Below, in pieces: positions 1 through 6,540 of a stretch of 6,649 bases of DNA. Source of the DNA: Deltaproteobacteria bacterium (GTDB lineage Bacteria; Bdellovibrionota; UBA1018). A program made the position numbers and the translations under genes. The notes beneath the pieces are model-generated. The model did no database searches and was not told where the DNA came from. It saw only the letters and a program-made list of their open reading frames with translations. The stretch covers positions 1-6,649 of the forward strand of contig JACQAU010000329.1 of NCBI GenBank assembly GCA_016194835.1, read 5' to 3'. Each line of letters starts with the position of its first letter. The stretch's first letter is position 1.

Positions 1-1061
1 ACTAAAAATGTAACAGCGCCTTTGCCATCCACTATGCGGTGGTCATAAGAAAGCGCAACGTACATCATTGGTTTTATTTCTATTTTGCCAGAAATTGCAA
101 CAGGCCGTTCCTCGATTTTATGCATTCCTAAAATACCACTTTGAGGGGGATTCAAAATAGGCGTTGACAACAGTGATCCGTAAACCCCGCCGTTTGAAAT
201 TGTAAACGTACCGCCAGTCATTTCTGGGATAGATAACTTGCCTTCTCTTGCCTTAACGGCAAGCTCTGTTAATGTTTTTTCCATTTCTACAAAATTTATT
301 TTCTCGACATCCCTAAGAACAGGTACAACAAGTCCACGATCTGTTCCAACCGCAATACCAATATCATAGTAATCATGATAAATGATTGTGTTGTCTTCGA
401 CATAAGCATTAATTTCTGGCACGACTTTTAATCCTTCAACAGATGCCTTTGTGAAAAAAGACATAAAACTCAGTGCTACACCATGTTTTGCTTTGAAATT
501 TTCTTTTTCTTTATTTCGTAGGGCAATGACTTTGCTCATATCAATTTCATTAAATGTCGTCAAAATCGCTGCCGTTTGCTGTGCTTGTACTAGTCGTTCT
601 GCAATACGACTGCGCAGTGTGGACATAGCAACCCGCCTTTCGTATATGTTGGCTTGTATACTGGCGCCTTTCATGATGGGTTGTACAGTGGCTGGCTGAG
701 TAAATTGCAAAACATCTCCCTTAGTAACTCTTCCGTCTTTACCAGTTCCAGCAATTAGTGTAGGGTCAATCTTTTTTTCTAATGCTGCTTTTCTTGCTGA
801 TGGAGCCAAATGTGTTGGTGATGGATTTGCTGCATCGTCAACTGTTCCAATGATTTCGCCAATAGGGACTTTTTCTCCGTTTTGTTTTAAAATTTTCAAT
901 ACACCAGTACTTGGAGCTACTAACTCGACGGTGGCTTTGTCTGATTCGATTTCCAACAAGAGCTCCCCAGATGTGACAAATTGGCCGTCCTGCTTTAGCC
1001 ATTTCAAAATACTAACGACAGTGATTGATTCGCCAACGTTTGGTGCGATTATGTTACTCAT
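1..1061 (-). CDS. sucB: Dihydrolipoyllysine-residue succinyltransferase, E2 of 2-oxoglutarate dehydrogenase (3' end cut by window edge)
   Basis: E2 core of the 2-oxoglutarate dehydrogenase complex; it transfers the succinyl group from lipoamide to CoA in the TCA cycle (cytoplasm). I translated the frame by hand: it is open from ATG at 1061 to the window edge, 353 complete codons. The lipoyl domain (about residues 1-75) carries the lipoylation motif IESDKATVE with K42. A short linker leads to the peripheral subunit-binding domain (about 86-120, APSARKAALEKK then GTGKDGRVTKGDV). The acyltransferase domain starts near 137, with the active-site motif DHRIVDG at 340-346 (H341, D345). By comparison with E. 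coli SucB (405 residues, 29 after the catalytic His) only about 17 residues are missing, giving a compact protein of about 370. The linkers are shorter than in enterobacteria. The gene follows sucA by 23 bp and is surely co-transcribed. The pairing with sucA argues against a pyruvate or branched-chain E2. Confidence 0.95.
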   Translation of the reverse strand, partial: MSNIIAPNVGESITVVSILKWLKQDGQFVTSGELLLEIESDKATVELVAPSTGVLKILKQNGEKVPIGEIIGTVDDAANPSPTHLAPSARKAALEKKIDPTLIAGTGKDGRVTKGDVLQFTQPATVQPIMKGASIQANIYERRVAMSTLRSRIAERLVQAQQTAAILTTFNEIDMSKVIALRNKEKENFKAKHGVALSFMSFFTKASVEGLKVVPEINAYVEDNTIIYHDYYDIGIAVGTDRGLVVPVLRDVEKINFVEMEKTLTELAVKAREGKLSIPEMTGGTFTISNGGVYGSLLSTPILNPPQSGILGMHKIEERPVAISGKIEIKPMMYVALSYDHRIVDGKGAVTFL

Positions 1062-1066
1062 TATAT

Positions 1067-1070
1067 CTCC
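1067..1070 (-). promoter_or_regulatory. Ribosome binding site of sucB
   Basis: On the minus strand GGAG lies 5 nt before the ATG at 1061 (GGAGATATAATG). This good Shine-Dalgarno match fixes the sucB start. It is the clearest ribosome binding site in the window and shows that this genome uses SD-led initiation for some genes, in contrast to rnhA and the DUF4143 gene. Confidence 0.75.
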
Positions 1071-1084
1071 GTGGTGCTTTCATA

Positions 1085-3742
1085 TTAGTTAATTTTTAAT
1101 GCCTGGTCTATGATTTCTTTTTGCTCTTGTTCATGAAGTTTTGACGACCCCACAGCAGGAGCAGACCCGATTTCCCTACCAATATATACAACCGAAGTGC
1201 TTAATGATTGCATACTGACAAAACTCCAGGCTCCCATATTTTGTGGCTCTTCTTGTACCCAAAATATTTCACTTACATTTTTGTAACGGTTTAAAGTATA
1301 AGCCAATAGCGTTTCCGGCCATGGATAAAGCTGCTCGATTCTGATTAGAGCTATGTTAAATAATTTTCGCACAGATCTTTCACTAGACAGGTCATAATAA
1401 ATTTTTCCACTGCAAATAAGCAATCTTTTTATTTGGTCAGGTTCTGTAATAACTGGATCGTCTATGACTTCTTGAAATCCATGCTTAGTAAACTCACTCA
1501 GATCAGAGACCGCTAGGGGATGCCTGAGTAAACTTTTAGGAGACATAATTATTAATGGCTTCCTAAAATCTCGTTTCATTTGGCGGCGTAGTGCATGAAA
1601 AAGTTGAGCTGGTGTAGTTAGATTACAAACTATAATATTATTTTTACCACATAAACTCAAAAATCGTTCCAATCGTGCACTCGAATGCTCTGGTCCCTGA
1701 CCTTCATAGCCATGTGGCAATAAAAGAACCAGACCACTCATGCGCTGCCACTTAGATTCTGAGGAAGAAATAAATTGATCGATTATTACCTGCGCTCCAT
1801 TTGTAAAATCTCCAAATTGTGCTTCCCAAATCACTAAGGATCTTGGGTTTGCCAAAGAATAACCAAACTCAAATCCCATGACAGCAGCCTCAGATAAATG
1901 ACTATTGTAAACAAAAAATGGCGCTTGCTTTTCATCTAAGTGATTAAGCGGAATATAAATTTCGTTAGTATTATAATCATATAAAATAGCATGCCTGTGT
2001 GTAAAAGTACCACGACCTGCGTCTTGTCCAGAAAGTCTGACTGCATAGTTTTCTAGCAACAATGTGGCATACGCCAATATTTCGCCATTTCCCCAGTCAA
2101 TACCACTCCCTGACTGTACGGAGTGATCTCGTGTTTTAAAAAAACGATTTAGTTTTGGATGCAAAGCAAAGGCAGGTGGGACGTGGTTTAGCTTGTCTGA
2201 GAGCTTTTTTAATATTTCTTCTGAAACTGAAGTAGTGATCTGAGTAAAAATGTCTTTATATGTTGGTTGTTTAAATCCCGACCATTGTCCCTCAAAAACT
2301 GAAACATATGGCTGTGGTGTTTTTTCTTGTGCATGTTTTTGAGCTTGTGTCAGATCGAGCATGATCTCATCAAACATGTTTTTAGACTCGGTTTCAGTCA
2401 AAATAGAAGATTGCACTAGTTTTTTTTCATATATCTCTCTTATGGTGGGATGTGTTTTAATTTTTTTATACATCGCAGGTTGAGTAAAAGTTGGTTCATC
2501 TGACTCGTTGTGACCTTGTCTGCGATAACAAATAATATCAATAAACACGTCAGTGTTAAATTTCTGCCTGTACTCGGTTGCTAATTTTGAAACAAACCAT
2601 ACAGCTTCTGGGTCATCTCCGTTAACATGAAAAATCGGAATATCCAGCATTTTTGCTAAATCTGTGCAATAAGTAGTCGAGCGGCATTCCTGTGGTATAG
2701 CGGTGAAACCGATTTGATTATTTACAACAATATGTAAAGTACCACCTGTGGTGTAGCCGTCAAGTTGCGAGAGGTTTAGAGTTTCATAACAAATACCCTG
2801 GCCCGAAAGGGCAGCATCTCCATGAATAGTAATAGGAAGCACTTGAGTTCTATTTCTGTCTTTGTGTAGTTCTTGTTTTGCGCGGGTTATACCTTCTATC
2901 ACCGGGTTTATGGCTTCTAGGTGGCTTGGATTAGAAGCTAGCGACAAATGCACAGTCTTGCCTTGTAAGGTAGAGATATCAGCCGAATAGCCCTTGTGGT
3001 ATTTTACATCGCCTTCTCCCAAAGAGTCATTGGTCTGATATTTTGCTTCGAATTCTGTAAAAATATATTCTGGTTTTTTGCCAAAAATATGAGTAAGGAC
3101 ATTAAGTCTTCCTCGATGTGCCATGCCTAAAACAAATTCTTTAGCACCTAAGTTTGAACCGGTTTCGATCATACAATCCAAAGCAATAATTAGTGATTCT
3201 CCTCCTTCTAAAGAAAATCTTTTTTGAGCTACATATCTTGTATGCAAAAATTTTTCGAAAGCTTCACTTTGCGTAAGTCTTTGTAAAATTTTTTTTCTTT
3301 GATCATTGGTAAGTGCAGGCGTATTTTTCGTGCTCTCCATTTTTTCTTGTAGCCATTCTCTAGCTTCTCTATGTTCGATGTGTGTAAATTCAACAGCGAT
3401 AGTGCGACAATAAGTTTCTTTTAGTTGATTAATGACCTTGCCATATTTTATTGTGTCTAGTCCAAAACGTGAGAGATCTAATAGCGGATGGGAAGTTGGG
3501 GGCTCGATTAATGGATCAATATTAGCTAAAAATTTGCCTTTTTCTCTGTATGCATTAACTAAATCCGTTTCTTTAGACCCACTAATATCCTTGGTTGGTG
3601 GCTTTACTTCTTGAGTGAATTCAAAGCCTTCAAAAAAATACCGCCAAGAAGGCTCAATGCTGTTAGAATTTTGATGGTATTTCCGATATAACTCATCAAT
3701 ATAATTAGCGTTTTGACTATTTAAATAAGTATGTTTGTTCAT
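1085..3742 (-). CDS. sucA: 2-oxoglutarate dehydrogenase E1 component (thiamine diphosphate dependent)
   Basis: Decarboxylates 2-oxoglutarate and succinylates the lipoyl arm of SucB, the committed step of the complex in the TCA cycle. The protein has 885 residues, somewhat shorter than E. coli SucA (933), and looks intact. The N-terminal E1 helix region typical of 2-oxoglutarate rather than pyruvate E1 spans about 12-41 (YIDELYRKY, SWRYFFEGF). The ThDP-binding domain includes GMAHRGRLNVL (206-215), the GDAALSGQG motif (308-316) and VVNNQIGF (339-346), then YRRQGHNESDEP (406-417). The transketolase-like pyrimidine domain includes GRGTFTHRHA (576-585), HLSEAAVMGFEFGYSL (615-630), WEAQFGDFTNGAQ (639-651) and LPHGYEGQGPEHSSAR (675-690). 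The C-terminal domain ends with RIEQLYPWP (801-809) and WVQEEPQNMGAW (828-839). An AAGGG lies about 10 nt before the ATG, a weak ribosome binding site. The gene is first in an operon with sucB. Confidence 0.98.
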   Translation of the reverse strand: MNKHTYLNSQNANYIDELYRKYHQNSNSIEPSWRYFFEGFEFTQEVKPPTKDISGSKETDLVNAYREKGKFLANIDPLIEPPTSHPLLDLSRFGLDTIKYGKVINQLKETYCRTIAVEFTHIEHREAREWLQEKMESTKNTPALTNDQRKKILQRLTQSEAFEKFLHTRYVAQKRFSLEGGESLIIALDCMIETGSNLGAKEFVLGMAHRGRLNVLTHIFGKKPEYIFTEFEAKYQTNDSLGEGDVKYHKGYSADISTLQGKTVHLSLASNPSHLEAINPVIEGITRAKQELHKDRNRTQVLPITIHGDAALSGQGICYETLNLSQLDGYTTGGTLHIVVNNQIGFTAIPQECRSTTYCTDLAKMLDIPIFHVNGDDPEAVWFVSKLATEYRQKFNTDVFIDIICYRRQGHNESDEPTFTQPAMYKKIKTHPTIREIYEKKLVQSSILTETESKNMFDEIMLDLTQAQKHAQEKTPQPYVSVFEGQWSGFKQPTYKDIFTQITTSVSEEILKKLSDKLNHVPPAFALHPKLNRFFKTRDHSVQSGSGIDWGNGEILAYATLLLENYAVRLSGQDAGRGTFTHRHAILYDYNTNEIYIPLNHLDEKQAPFFVYNSHLSEAAVMGFEFGYSLANPRSLVIWEAQFGDFTNGAQVIIDQFISSSESKWQRMSGLVLLLPHGYEGQGPEHSSARLERFLSLCGKNNIIVCNLTTPAQLFHALRRQMKRDFRKPLIIMSPKSLLRHPLAVSDLSEFTKHGFQEVIDDPVITEPDQIKRLLICSGKIYYDLSSERSVRKLFNIALIRIEQLYPWPETLLAYTLNRYKNVSEIFWVQEEPQNMGAWSFVSMQSLSTSVVYIGREIGSAPAVGSSKLHEQEQKEIIDQALKIN

Positions 3743-3975
3743 AAATTGCAGTACCCTTAGTATTATGCTGCCATTATGTTCCAGTCAATAGTAAGACCAA
3801 CACGGGGGTGGAGTGTGTGGTGACAGTTTAAACCCAGCAGTTTTGGTACAATTTGCTACCAGCGCCAATCGTGCTTCGTCATGTCATTGAAATAATTGGA
3901 TTTACCAACTCTCATTTTTGGCACTTAAATTGCTTATTAAATTATACGGATAACTGCGAGGAGCATTATATATTT
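3743..3975. other. Intergenic region upstream of sucA
   Basis: This stretch lies between the divergent sucA and the plus-strand small ORF. Apart from the candidate sucA promoter I see no tRNA, no repeat and no convincing coding frame. The plus frame is open from a TTG at 3853 into the small ORF at 3976, but its product there resembles nothing I know and no ribosome binding site precedes the TTG. A G-rich patch (3804-3824) stands out from the AT-rich surroundings, without a recognisable structure. Confidence 0.4.
3762..3788 (-). promoter_or_regulatory. Candidate sigma70-type promoter of sucAB
   Basis: Read on the minus strand, TTGACT (3783-3788, 5/6 to TTGACA) is followed after 15 nt by CATAAT (3762-3767, 5/6 to TATAAT). 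A second CATAAT lies at 3773-3778 and would pair with TTGGTC further upstream at 16 nt spacing. The first pairing has a short spacer and would start transcription close to the AAGGG ahead of sucA; the second would leave a longer leader. Which is used cannot be told from sequence alone. Confidence 0.4.
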
Positions 3976-4107
3976 ATGGAAAGTAGCGAGAAGCTAAAAC
4001 CCCAGTCTTTTTTAAGAAACAAGAAAAGTCTTTGTCTTTTAATCCTTATTACAGTTTTAACGGTGCTGATTTTTAAATTTTTCTCTGAACTTGCCTTAGC
4101 TTTTTGA
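3976..4107 (+). CDS. Possible small single-span membrane protein, 43 residues
   Basis: I do not recognise this protein. ATG at 3976 gives 43 codons: a polar and basic N-terminus (MESSEKLKPQSFLRNKKS) followed by one strongly hydrophobic segment of about 17 residues (CLLILITVLTVLIFKFF), ending ELALAF. This is the layout of a small inner-membrane protein with its basic end in the cytoplasm. AGGAG at 3959-3963 lies 12 nt before the ATG, a little far but a real Shine-Dalgarno match. The same frame is open upstream to a TTG at 3853, which I did not choose because that part looks non-coding and lacks a ribosome binding site. The gene ends 49 bp before rnhA and could be co-transcribed with it. Chance remains possible for so short a frame. 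Confidence 0.4.
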   Translation: MESSEKLKPQSFLRNKKSLCLLILITVLTVLIFKFFSELALAF

Positions 4108-4156
4108 TATATAGATGTAATACAGTTTAGTTAGTATTTAATAATAAACTTATATT

Positions 4157-4669
4157 ATGATGCAGCACTTCAAAAGAAATCATATCCATGTTTTTGTAGA
4201 TGGTGCCTGTAAAGGAAACCCTGGCCCTGGTGGTTGGGGAGTTGTTTTGATTTTGCCTGATGTTTATGTCAAGGAAACTGGTGGCCACGAAAAAACTACA
4301 ACTAATAATCAAATGGAATTAACAGCAGCTATCGAAGCATTGAAAGCCTTACAACACAGAACAGAGCCCATCACTATATATACGGACTCAAAGTATGTCA
4401 TAAATGGTATTACCGATTGGGTCCATAAATGGCGAAAAAACGGGTGGAAAAATTTTAATAAAAAAGAAGTGGCTAATCGCAAGATTTGGGAAAAATTATT
4501 GACATTGACAGAACTCTATCCGTCGTCAATTGATTGGAAATATGTTCCAGGACACAGCGGACACGATGGGAACGAAAGAGCAGATGAGATTGCTGTGTGT
4601 TTTTCGAAAGGTAAAAAACCTGATTTATTTAAGGGTAAGTTTGAAAGCTATAGATTCACTTATGGCTAA
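4157..4669 (+). CDS. rnhA: Ribonuclease HI
   Basis: Endonuclease that cuts the RNA strand of RNA-DNA hybrids (R-loops, primer remnants) in the cytoplasm, with Mg2+. The 170-residue product aligns by eye over the full RNase HI fold (E. coli 155 residues). The acidic tetrad is intact: D15 in VFVDGACKGNPGPGGWG, E54 in TTTNNQMELTAA, D77 in YTDSKYV and D143 in ERADEIA, with the catalytic-loop H133 in VPGHSGHDGNERAD. The basic handle region, WVHKWRKNGWKN (88-99), is also present, as in the E. coli enzyme. Two ATGs stand in tandem (4157 and 4160), and either could start the protein. No Shine-Dalgarno sequence is visible: the leader is almost pure A/T. The C-terminus runs about 20 residues past the core (KGKKPDLFKGKFESY), as in several non-enteric homologues. 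Confidence 0.97.
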   Translation: MMQHFKRNHIHVFVDGACKGNPGPGGWGVVLILPDVYVKETGGHEKTTTNNQMELTAAIEALKALQHRTEPITIYTDSKYVINGITDWVHKWRKNGWKNFNKKEVANRKIWEKLLTLTELYPSSIDWKYVPGHSGHDGNERADEIAVCFSKGKKPDLFKGKFESYRFTYG

Positions 4670-4702
4670 TTGTGTACATAATGCTTAGCGTAAAACACTC
4701 CA

Positions 4703-4708
4703 ATTATA
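4703..4708 (-). promoter_or_regulatory. Mirror -10 box in the left arm, facing the rnhA 3' end
   Basis: By the symmetry of the palindrome the left arm holds TATAAT on the minus strand. The mirrored -35 position reads TCGCAA, a poor match. If active it would give a transcript antisense to the end of rnhA. No gene start follows, so this may be only a by-product of the repeat. Confidence 0.2.
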
Positions 4709-4726
4709 AAGCCTATTTTATTTTTG

Positions 4727-4756
4727 TTGCGACAAAACTAAAATAGGCTTTATAAT
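4727..4756 (+). promoter_or_regulatory. Promoter of the DUF4143 ATPase gene, inside the palindrome
   Basis: A perfect TATAAT lies at 4751-4756 in the right arm. TTGCGA (4727-4732, 4/6 to TTGACA) precedes it by 18 nt. Normal spacing from the -10 box puts the transcription start at about 4762-4764, on the ATG at 4763 itself, so the mRNA would be leaderless. The only Shine-Dalgarno-like sequence (GGAG 4758-4761) is 1 nt from the ATG, too close to work, which fits leaderless initiation. Confidence 0.55.
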
Positions 4757-4762
4757 TGGAGC

Positions 4763-5893
4763 ATGAGGTATTTAACACCATTTATACTAAAAGACTTAAA
4801 GAAAAAAGCAATTTTACTTTCTGGGCCAAGGCAATGTGGGAAAACCACGCTGGCTAAAACCTTGTTCGCAAGTACGTCGTGCTACTTAAACTGGGATGTT
4901 CCCAAAGATAAACTAAGAATTTCAAAACATGATTGGTCATCTAATGCAACTATTTTGATTTTGGATGAACTTCATAAGTTTAAGAAATGGAAAAACTTTC
5001 TGAAAGGAATTTTAGATTCAGATGAAGCACATCCTCCATTACTTATAACCGGAAGTGCAAGGCTTGAAACTTTAAAAAATGCGGGTGATGCTCTAACCGG
5101 ACGGTATTTCTATTACAGGTTACACCCAATAGACGTTGCTGAAAGTAGATTCTTTTTAAATAATACACCTGCAAAACTACGCTTGGAGAGACTACTGCTT
5201 ACAGGGGGGTTTCCAGAGTCCTTTCTGAATCCGGAAGATTCAGAAAGGTTATGTAATGATAGATTTGATTTGGTTGTTAAAGAAGATATTAAAGATTTAT
5301 CACATATTTTGTCGTTAAGTGGCTTTCAGCATCTTATTGAAATTATCAGGGATCGAGGACCAGGCATTATTAATTACCAGCACCTAGCTACGGATCTTCA
5401 TATTTCAGCGCCGACCGCAAAACAATGGATTTTCTTGTTAGAAAAGCTGTTTCTTATATTTCTTGTGTATCCATACGAAGGAAAATTTTCTAGATCTATA
5501 AGAAAAGAGCCAAAATTTTATTTTTATGATTGCGCGGCATCTTATACACAGGATGCAAGTGGTATAAAACTGGAAAATTTAGTTGCTTGTGCTTTGCTAA
5601 AATTTTGCCATTTTAAAAGAGATACTGAAGGCAAAAAGATGGAACTGCATTATTTTAGAGATCGTGATCAGCGAGAAGTCGATTTCGTGGTTACTTATAA
5701 TAGGAAGCCATTTTGGCTTATTGAGGTTAAAACATCAGATGATGCGATTTCTCCACATCTTCGATATCTCGTTGACCGTAGCGAATGTAAACAAGCATTT
5801 CAACTAGTTTATAAGCTAGAGAAAGAATATCAGTCTAGAAATATTGCAGTAATGGATTTGGCAAATTGGCTTGATAATTTGCATTCATTATAA
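4763..5893 (+). CDS. AAA_14/DUF4143-family P-loop ATPase with PD-(D/E)XK-like C-terminus
   Basis: Member of the large AAA_14 + DUF4143 family of prokaryotic ATPases, often found in many scattered copies per genome and of unproven role. The 376-residue length is usual for the family. The N-terminus RYLTPFILKDLKKK is typical and supports this start. Walker A is GPRQCGKTT (21-29), Walker B is ILILDELHK (64-72, D68, E69), a sensor-1-like LLITGSAR lies at 93-100, and LTGRYF (111-116) may supply an arginine finger. A winged-helix-like segment spans about 198-236 (INYQHLATDLHISAPTAKQW). The DUF4143 end has a nuclease-like set: E271 in LENLVA, D307 in REVDFVV and E321/K323 in LIEVKTS. All key residues are present, so the protein looks functional. 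Its promoter lies in a palindrome just upstream. It converges on the toxin-antitoxin patch downstream, with no partner gene in the same direction. Whether the C-terminus cuts DNA is unknown. Confidence 0.93.
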   Translation: MRYLTPFILKDLKKKAILLSGPRQCGKTTLAKTLFASTSCYLNWDVPKDKLRISKHDWSSNATILILDELHKFKKWKNFLKGILDSDEAHPPLLITGSARLETLKNAGDALTGRYFYYRLHPIDVAESRFFLNNTPAKLRLERLLLTGGFPESFLNPEDSERLCNDRFDLVVKEDIKDLSHILSLSGFQHLIEIIRDRGPGIINYQHLATDLHISAPTAKQWIFLLEKLFLIFLVYPYEGKFSRSIRKEPKFYFYDCAASYTQDASGIKLENLVACALLKFCHFKRDTEGKKMELHYFRDRDQREVDFVVTYNRKPFWLIEVKTSDDAISPHLRYLVDRSECKQAFQLVYKLEKEYQSRNIAVMDLANWLDNLHSL

Positions 5894-5948
5894 TACGAGC
5901 GAAAACCCTGGTGCTGAAGAGACTATAGATCCCAAACGTATTCTAAAA

Positions 5949-6137
5949 TTAAGTTTTTATAGACAACACTTCGTATTTCTTTTCTATAACACTTTGAAAC
6001 GATTTTGAAATCGAATTCCAATCCATTACATCTACTCGAAAAGGAAGATCAGATTCTTCAAGCTCATCTTGGCAATGAAAAAGCTTCTCCTAAAACATTG
6101 GGTTTAGCAAAACATCTAGCTCTTGAGAAATAGCCAT
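5949..6137 (-). pseudogene. Remnant of a minimal nucleotidyltransferase (MntA/MNT family), N-terminal half lost
   Basis: Intact MNT-domain proteins of this family are about 95-110 residues and act as antitoxins that nucleotidylate HEPN toxins. Here the minus strand from 6089 to a TAA at 5949 encodes the family's C-terminal half: EKLFHCQDEL, then EESDLPFRVDVMDWNSIS, then a tail SFQSVIEKKYEVL. The same frame continues upstream past an in-frame TAG (6090-6092) to ATG 6137, reading MAISQELDVLLNPMF, where ELD may be what remains of the catalytic DxD. The normal GSRxxG...DxD segment is missing. The vapC reading frame, read past its stop, shows SRARCFAKPN, which also resembles the lost GSRARG motif, so a frameshift is an alternative explanation. 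The remnant begins 4 bp after the vapC stop. No HEPN partner is in the window. Surely inactive; family assignment rests on the C-terminal motif. Confidence 0.75.
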
Positions 6138-6141
6138 TTGT

Positions 6142-6540
6142 CTAGTTATAGTCTGACGCAAACTCAAAACCAATAAAAACCTGCATCTTTTCGAAATCCC
6201 TATCTAACGTCCACAGTGGGACATTGTACTCTTTTGCTAGAGTTGCAATTAAACAATTTAAAGTAGATGAATTAATGCCCTTTTTCTTGCACTTAAAATA
6301 ATTCCATGCAGACAAACCCCAATGACGATCAGTGATTTCTAAAAAATCAAATCCCAAAAAAGACTCCCATAGCTTATGGAACTCCGCCTCAGTCCGAGAT
6401 CCTTGACATACTTCGACTTGAATTGGTCGAGCAATGCAAATAAGCTCATTTTTACGAATGAGCCTTTTTAATGCTACACATTCTTTATTTTGTGGTTTCG
6501 CTGCTGAAATCCACACAGAACTATCTATGAGAACGGCCAT
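6142..6540 (-). CDS. vapC: PIN-domain toxin, VapC-like
   Basis: PIN-domain ribonuclease of the type II VapBC class; active members cut tRNA or rRNA and are held in check by the antitoxin encoded upstream. The 132-residue length is usual. MAVLIDSSVWISA opens the PIN fold with D6. E43 stands in RPIQVEVCQG, at the place of the second acidic residue. In the block normally reading xDxLIA the sequence is STLNCLIATLAKEY, so the third acidic residue is Asn (N95, codon AAT, one base from GAT). LWTLDRDFEKM (109-119) supplies the final Asp block (D113, D115). The ATG at 6540 overlaps the antitoxin frame by 20 bp, so translation is probably coupled; no strong ribosome binding site is seen. A nucleotidyltransferase remnant follows directly. 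The gene is open throughout, but the N95 change leaves its activity in doubt. Confidence 0.88.
   Translation of the reverse strand: MAVLIDSSVWISAAKPQNKECVALKRLIRKNELICIARPIQVEVCQGSRTEAEFHKLWESFLGFDFLEITDRHWGLSAWNYFKCKKKGINSSTLNCLIATLAKEYNVPLWTLDRDFEKMQVFIGFEFASDYN

Larger units (their letters stand above)
4698..4761. repeat. Perfect 23-bp inverted repeat (hairpin) ending 1 bp before the DUF4143 start codon
   Basis: The left arm 4698-4720 and the right arm 4739-4761 are exact reverse complements over 23 bp, separated by 18 bp. Inside the loop a further 6-bp stem (4722-4727 with 4732-4737) closes on TGCG, so the whole 64 bp can fold as one long hairpin with a single mismatch (4721/4738). The arms are AT-rich with GGCT and GGAG blocks. 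No U-tract follows, so it is a poor match to an intrinsic terminator for rnhA, though it lies 28 bp after that gene. Each arm holds TATAAT pointing outward. It may be an operator-promoter, a small palindromic mobile element, or both. I saw no second copy in the window. Confidence 0.9.

Noticed and set aside
451..1092. Two plus-strand open frames of about 80 codons (451-699 and 850-1092)
   Set aside because: Both are antisense to sucB, whose frame is continuous with all its domains; neither product resembles a protein family.
3432..3614. Plus-strand frame of 60 codons
   Set aside because: Antisense to the conserved N-terminal part of sucA.
3781..3880. Possible tRNA or structured RNA in the G-rich patch upstream of sucA
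   Set aside because: No T-loop motif, no acceptor pairing and no cloverleaf could be drawn on either strand.
3853..3975. N-terminal extension of the small membrane ORF from a TTG start
   Set aside because: No ribosome binding site precedes the TTG and the extra 41 residues look non-coding; the internal ATG at 3976 has an AGGAG upstream.
4127..4312. Minus-strand frame of 61 codons
   Set aside because: Antisense to the start of rnhA, which is well supported by its catalytic motifs.
4698..4761. Intrinsic terminator of rnhA
   Set aside because: The stem is long but AT-rich and no U-tract follows the right arm; the next bases are the ATPase start codon. Some termination is possible, but the classical form is absent.
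5990..6133. Plus-strand open stretch of 47 codons ending LEKEDQILQAHLGNEKA...LALEK, faintly like a Fis-type helix-turn-helix
   Set aside because: The opposite strand of the same bases gives a much stronger match to the MNT nucleotidyltransferase C-terminus, so the plus-strand reading is an antisense shadow. It also has no start codon or ribosome binding site.
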